Of a stretch of 6,687 bases of DNA, positions 4,825 to 6,687 are shown in pieces; position 1 is the stretch's first letter, and each line of letters begins with the position of its first letter. The notes beneath the pieces are model-generated. The model had not been told where the DNA came from, made no database searches, and was given only the letters and a program-made list of their open reading frames with translations. Location: NCBI GenBank assembly GCA_945889565.1, contig CAMDBZ010000095.1:1-6687 (forward strand), written 5' to 3'. The stretch is from Thermoflexus hugenholtzii JAD2 (lineage in GTDB: Bacteria; Chloroflexota; Dehalococcoidia; UBA2979). The translations under genes and the position numbers were made by a program.

Positions 4825-6687
4825 TCAGTCGCCGAAGCCGGAGCCGCCCGTCACGGCGAGTGACCGCACCGTGCTGCTCGCACCCTCGCGCACCACCTCG
4901 ATGCGGTCCGCGAGCCGCTCCGCCACCAGCGGCACGTGCGAGATCACCCCGATCACGCGCTGCCCGCCCGACAGCAGCTCCAGCCCCTCGAGCGCCACGT
5001 CGAGCGAATCCGCGTCGAGCGACCCGAACCCCTCGTCGAGGAACAACGACTCGAGCGACACCGCGCCCCCGTGCCCCGCCAGCTCCGGCAGCCGCTCTGC
5101 CAGCGCCAGCGCCAGCGCCAGGCTCGCCAGAAACGTCTCGCCGCCGGACAGCGTCTTCACGGACCGCGCCTCATCGCCGTTCAGCCGGTCCACCACCTGG
5201 AACTCGTCGTCCAGCACCTTGAGCCGGTAGCGCCCACGCGTCAGCTGCTCGAGGTGACGCGCCGCCTCGCTCGCCAGCGCATGCATCGCCTCCCGCTGCA
5301 CGAACGCGATGAAGCGGTTGCGATGCAACTCCTGCTCGAGCGCGCCGGCCAGCTCCGCGCCCTGCGCGAACGCCTGCTGCTGCTCCGCCAGCTGCGCCGA
5401 CTCCGCGCGCTCCCGCGCCGCCGCCTCGACCCGCGCATCGAGCCCACCGAGCGCGCCCGCCGCGTCCTGCTCCGCTCGATCGAGCTTCGTCGCTGCCGCG
5501 CCCAGCGTCGCCGCATCCGGCGGCGACTCCAGCCGCAGCCGCTCGCGCGCCGCACCCGCGTACGCGTCGCGCGCCGCTCGCGCGCCTGCCTCTGCCTCCA
5601 CGCCCGAGCCCTGCGCCGCCACCGACTGCGCCGCCGCGACCCGCGCCGCCTCCGTGCGCTCGTCGCGCCGCGCGCGCGCCGCAGCCTGCGCCTGCGCGCT
5701 CGCGTGCAGCGCCTCGTCCAGCGCCGCGGCGCGCGCCGCGAGCGCGAGCGCTCCCGCGAGCGCCGACCGCAACGCCTCCACGCCGCCCGGCGCCGCATCG
5801 GGGTGCGCGGCAGCCAGTTCCTGCGCGCGCGCCGCCGCCTCGCGCTCGGCCCCTGCCGCCTGCTCCACGAGCGCCGCCGCCGAGCGCGCGCGATGCTCCG
5901 CGTCCAGCTCCGCGCGCTCCGCCGCGCTCGCCGCGGCCGCCGCGACGGCCACCGCCGCGACCGCGCGCTCGAGCTCCTCGCGCGCGCCGCCGAGGCTCGC
6001 GGGCGTGACCGCCACGCGCACGCGCACCGCCGCGCTGCCCCGCGCGCGCACCGCGAGTGCCGGCTCCGCCATGCCGTCACCCCCTCGCCCCGCAGGGGAG
6101 AGGGGGCCGGGGGGTGAGGGTTCAGGCTCCACCAGCCCCTCCGGCAGCGCCGCGAGCGCCAGGCTCAACTCCCGCTCCGCGAGCGCCGACGCGCGCTCCG
6201 CCGCCGCCGCCGCCTCGGCGCGCGTGCGCTCCGCAGCGGCGGCCTGCGTGGCCGCTCGCGCCGCACCCTCCACGGCCGTCCGCGCGACTCCCGCCGCCGC
6301 ACACGCCGCCACGAGCGCCGCCTCCGCGTCCGCGAGCGCCGCCGCCGCGCCGCGCGCACCCTCGACACGCGCATGCGCCGCCGCCACCGCGTTCCCCGCC
6401 CGCTCGAGCGCCGCCCGCGCGCGCTCCAACGCTGCGGCCGCGACCGCACGCTCGGCGTCGGTCGCATCGAGGTCGGGCGCCTCGCACGGCTCCACGCGCT
6501 CGATCGGCGCGCCGCAGACCGGGCACGGATCGCCCGGGCGCAGCTCGCGTTGCAGCTGCGCCGCCGCGTTCGCTCGGCGCGCCGCATCGAGCGCCGACTG
6601 CGCGCGCTCGAGCTCCGCGGCAGCAGCCTCGGCGTCGCGTTGCGCCGCCTGCCGCTCGCCCTCGCTCTGCCCCGCCGCCGCGACCGC
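4825..6687 (-). CDS. sbcC: SbcC (Rad50-like) exonuclease ATPase subunit, N-terminus cut by window edge
   Basis: C-terminal 620 residues of the SMC-like ATPase of the SbcCD (Mre11-Rad50 type) complex, which binds DNA ends and hairpins and drives SbcD nuclease cleavage. The frame is open through the right edge. It holds the end of the ascending coiled coil, the zinc hook CPVCG (fragment residues 55-59, bases 6525-6511), the descending coiled coil (about 75-480, extremely rich in Ala, Arg and Glu), then the C-terminal ATPase half: ABC signature TLSGGE (512-517), Walker B LESLFLDE (D551, E552), D-loop SLD (556-558) and switch histidine H584 in ISHV. About 560 residues from hook to stop is normal for the family. 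The N-terminal Walker A half lies outside. A proline/glycine-rich insert at about residues 190-205 interrupts the coiled coil. The sbcD gene is not in the window. The stop is followed 127 nt later by the phosphoesterase gene. Confidence 0.96.
   Translation of the reverse strand, partial: AVAAAGQSEGERQAAQRDAEAAAAELERAQSALDAARRANAAAQLQRELRPGDPCPVCGAPIERVEPCEAPDLDATDAERAVAAAALERARAALERAGNAVAAAHARVEGARGAAAALADAEAALVAACAAAGVARTAVEGAARAATQAAAAERTRAEAAAAAERASALAERELSLALAALPEGLVEPEPSPPGPLSPAGRGGDGMAEPALAVRARGSAAVRVRVAVTPASLGGAREELERAVAAVAVAAAAASAAERAELDAEHRARSAAALVEQAAGAEREAAARAQELAAAHPDAAPGGVEALRSALAGALALAARAAALDEALHASAQAQAAARARRDERTEAARVAAAQSVAAQGSGVEAEAGARAARDAYAGAARERLRLESPPDAATLGAAATKLDRAEQDAAGALGGLDARVEAAARERAESAQLAEQQQAFAQGAELAGALEQELHRNRFIAFVQREAMHALASEAARHLEQLTRGRYRLKVLDDEFQVVDRLNGDEARSVKTLSGGETFLASLALALALAERLPELAGHGGAVSLESLFLDEGFGSLDADSLDVALEGLELLSGGQRVIGVISHVPLVAERLADRIEVVREGASSTVRSLAVTGGSGFGD
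6076..6119. repeat. GC-rich REP-like palindromic repeat inside sbcC
   Basis: CCCCCTCGCCCC (6080-6091) and GGGGAGAGGGGG (6095-6106) pair over 12 positions with one mismatch and a 3-nt loop. Outer TCACC (6077-6081) and GGTGA (6113-6117) extend it, leaving a GCCGGGG bulge. This CCCTCACCC...CCTCTCCC...GGGGTGA pattern resembles interspersed palindromic repeats I know from intergenic DNA of many GC-rich genomes. Here it is read in frame as PSPPGPLSPAGRGG. GGCTCC occurs on both sides (6062-6067 and 6125-6130), exactly 63 nt apart, as an in-frame insertion with a 6-bp duplication would leave. Confidence 0.6.

Noticed and set aside
4936..6117. Long plus-strand frame opposite sbcC
   Set aside because: Arg/Leu/Gln-rich antisense shadow of the conserved SbcC frame, with no recognisable motif.
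5600..6480. Repeated GCG/CGC-rich tracts within sbcC as possible tandem repeats
   Set aside because: They follow from the Ala/Arg/Glu-rich coiled coil written in GC-ending codons; no fixed repeat unit is seen apart from the palindromic element.

Overview
This is a very GC-rich (about 70% or more) bacterial window with strong G/C preference at third codon positions. It has E. coli-like sigma-70 promoter hexamers and textbook GAGGAGG ribosome binding sites. The gene set and style (OmpR-type regulator, a non-canonical Gfo/Idh/MocA oxidoreductase, PF04020-type holin-like membrane protein, YfcE-type phosphodiesterase, alanine-rich SbcC) would fit a high-GC Chloroflexota or Actinobacteria-like lineage. 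No taxonomic marker is present, so this is a guess.

Layout. Bases 1-1367, minus strand: an OmpR/PhoB-family response regulator with a strong promoter that should give a nearly leaderless mRNA. It is followed 30 nt later by an unrecognised Pro/Ala-rich coiled-coil protein that runs off the left edge. No histidine kinase is visible. Bases 1505-2884, plus strand, diverging from the regulator: a Gfo/Idh/MocA-type oxidoreductase in which the usual EKP motif reads EAR, then, 3 nt later, a PF04020-like membrane protein that appears to be cut off after its second hydrophobic block. Bases 2810-3188: about 380 nt without a convincing gene, starting at that break and rich in palindromes.

Bases 3189-4016, minus strand: a class I SAM-dependent methyltransferase with looser codon bias than its neighbours. 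It has a promoter-proximal perfect palindrome, and is perhaps a laterally acquired cargo gene. Bases 4137-4697, minus strand: a small YfcE/MJ0936-type metallophosphoesterase with two altered motif positions. Bases 4825-6687, minus strand: the C-terminal part of SbcC (Rad50-like), from just before the zinc hook to the stop. Its coiled coil carries an in-frame, GC-rich palindromic repeat.

The genes do not form one obvious pathway. The regulator, the oxidoreductase unit, the methyltransferase and the nuclease/phosphoesterase pair look like separate units. I see no CRISPR array, tRNA, rRNA, transposase or clear defence or secondary-metabolite system. The most interesting items are the palindromic repeat inside sbcC, the broken membrane-protein gene with its palindrome cluster, the two leaderless-type promoters, and the active-site motif deviations in two enzymes.
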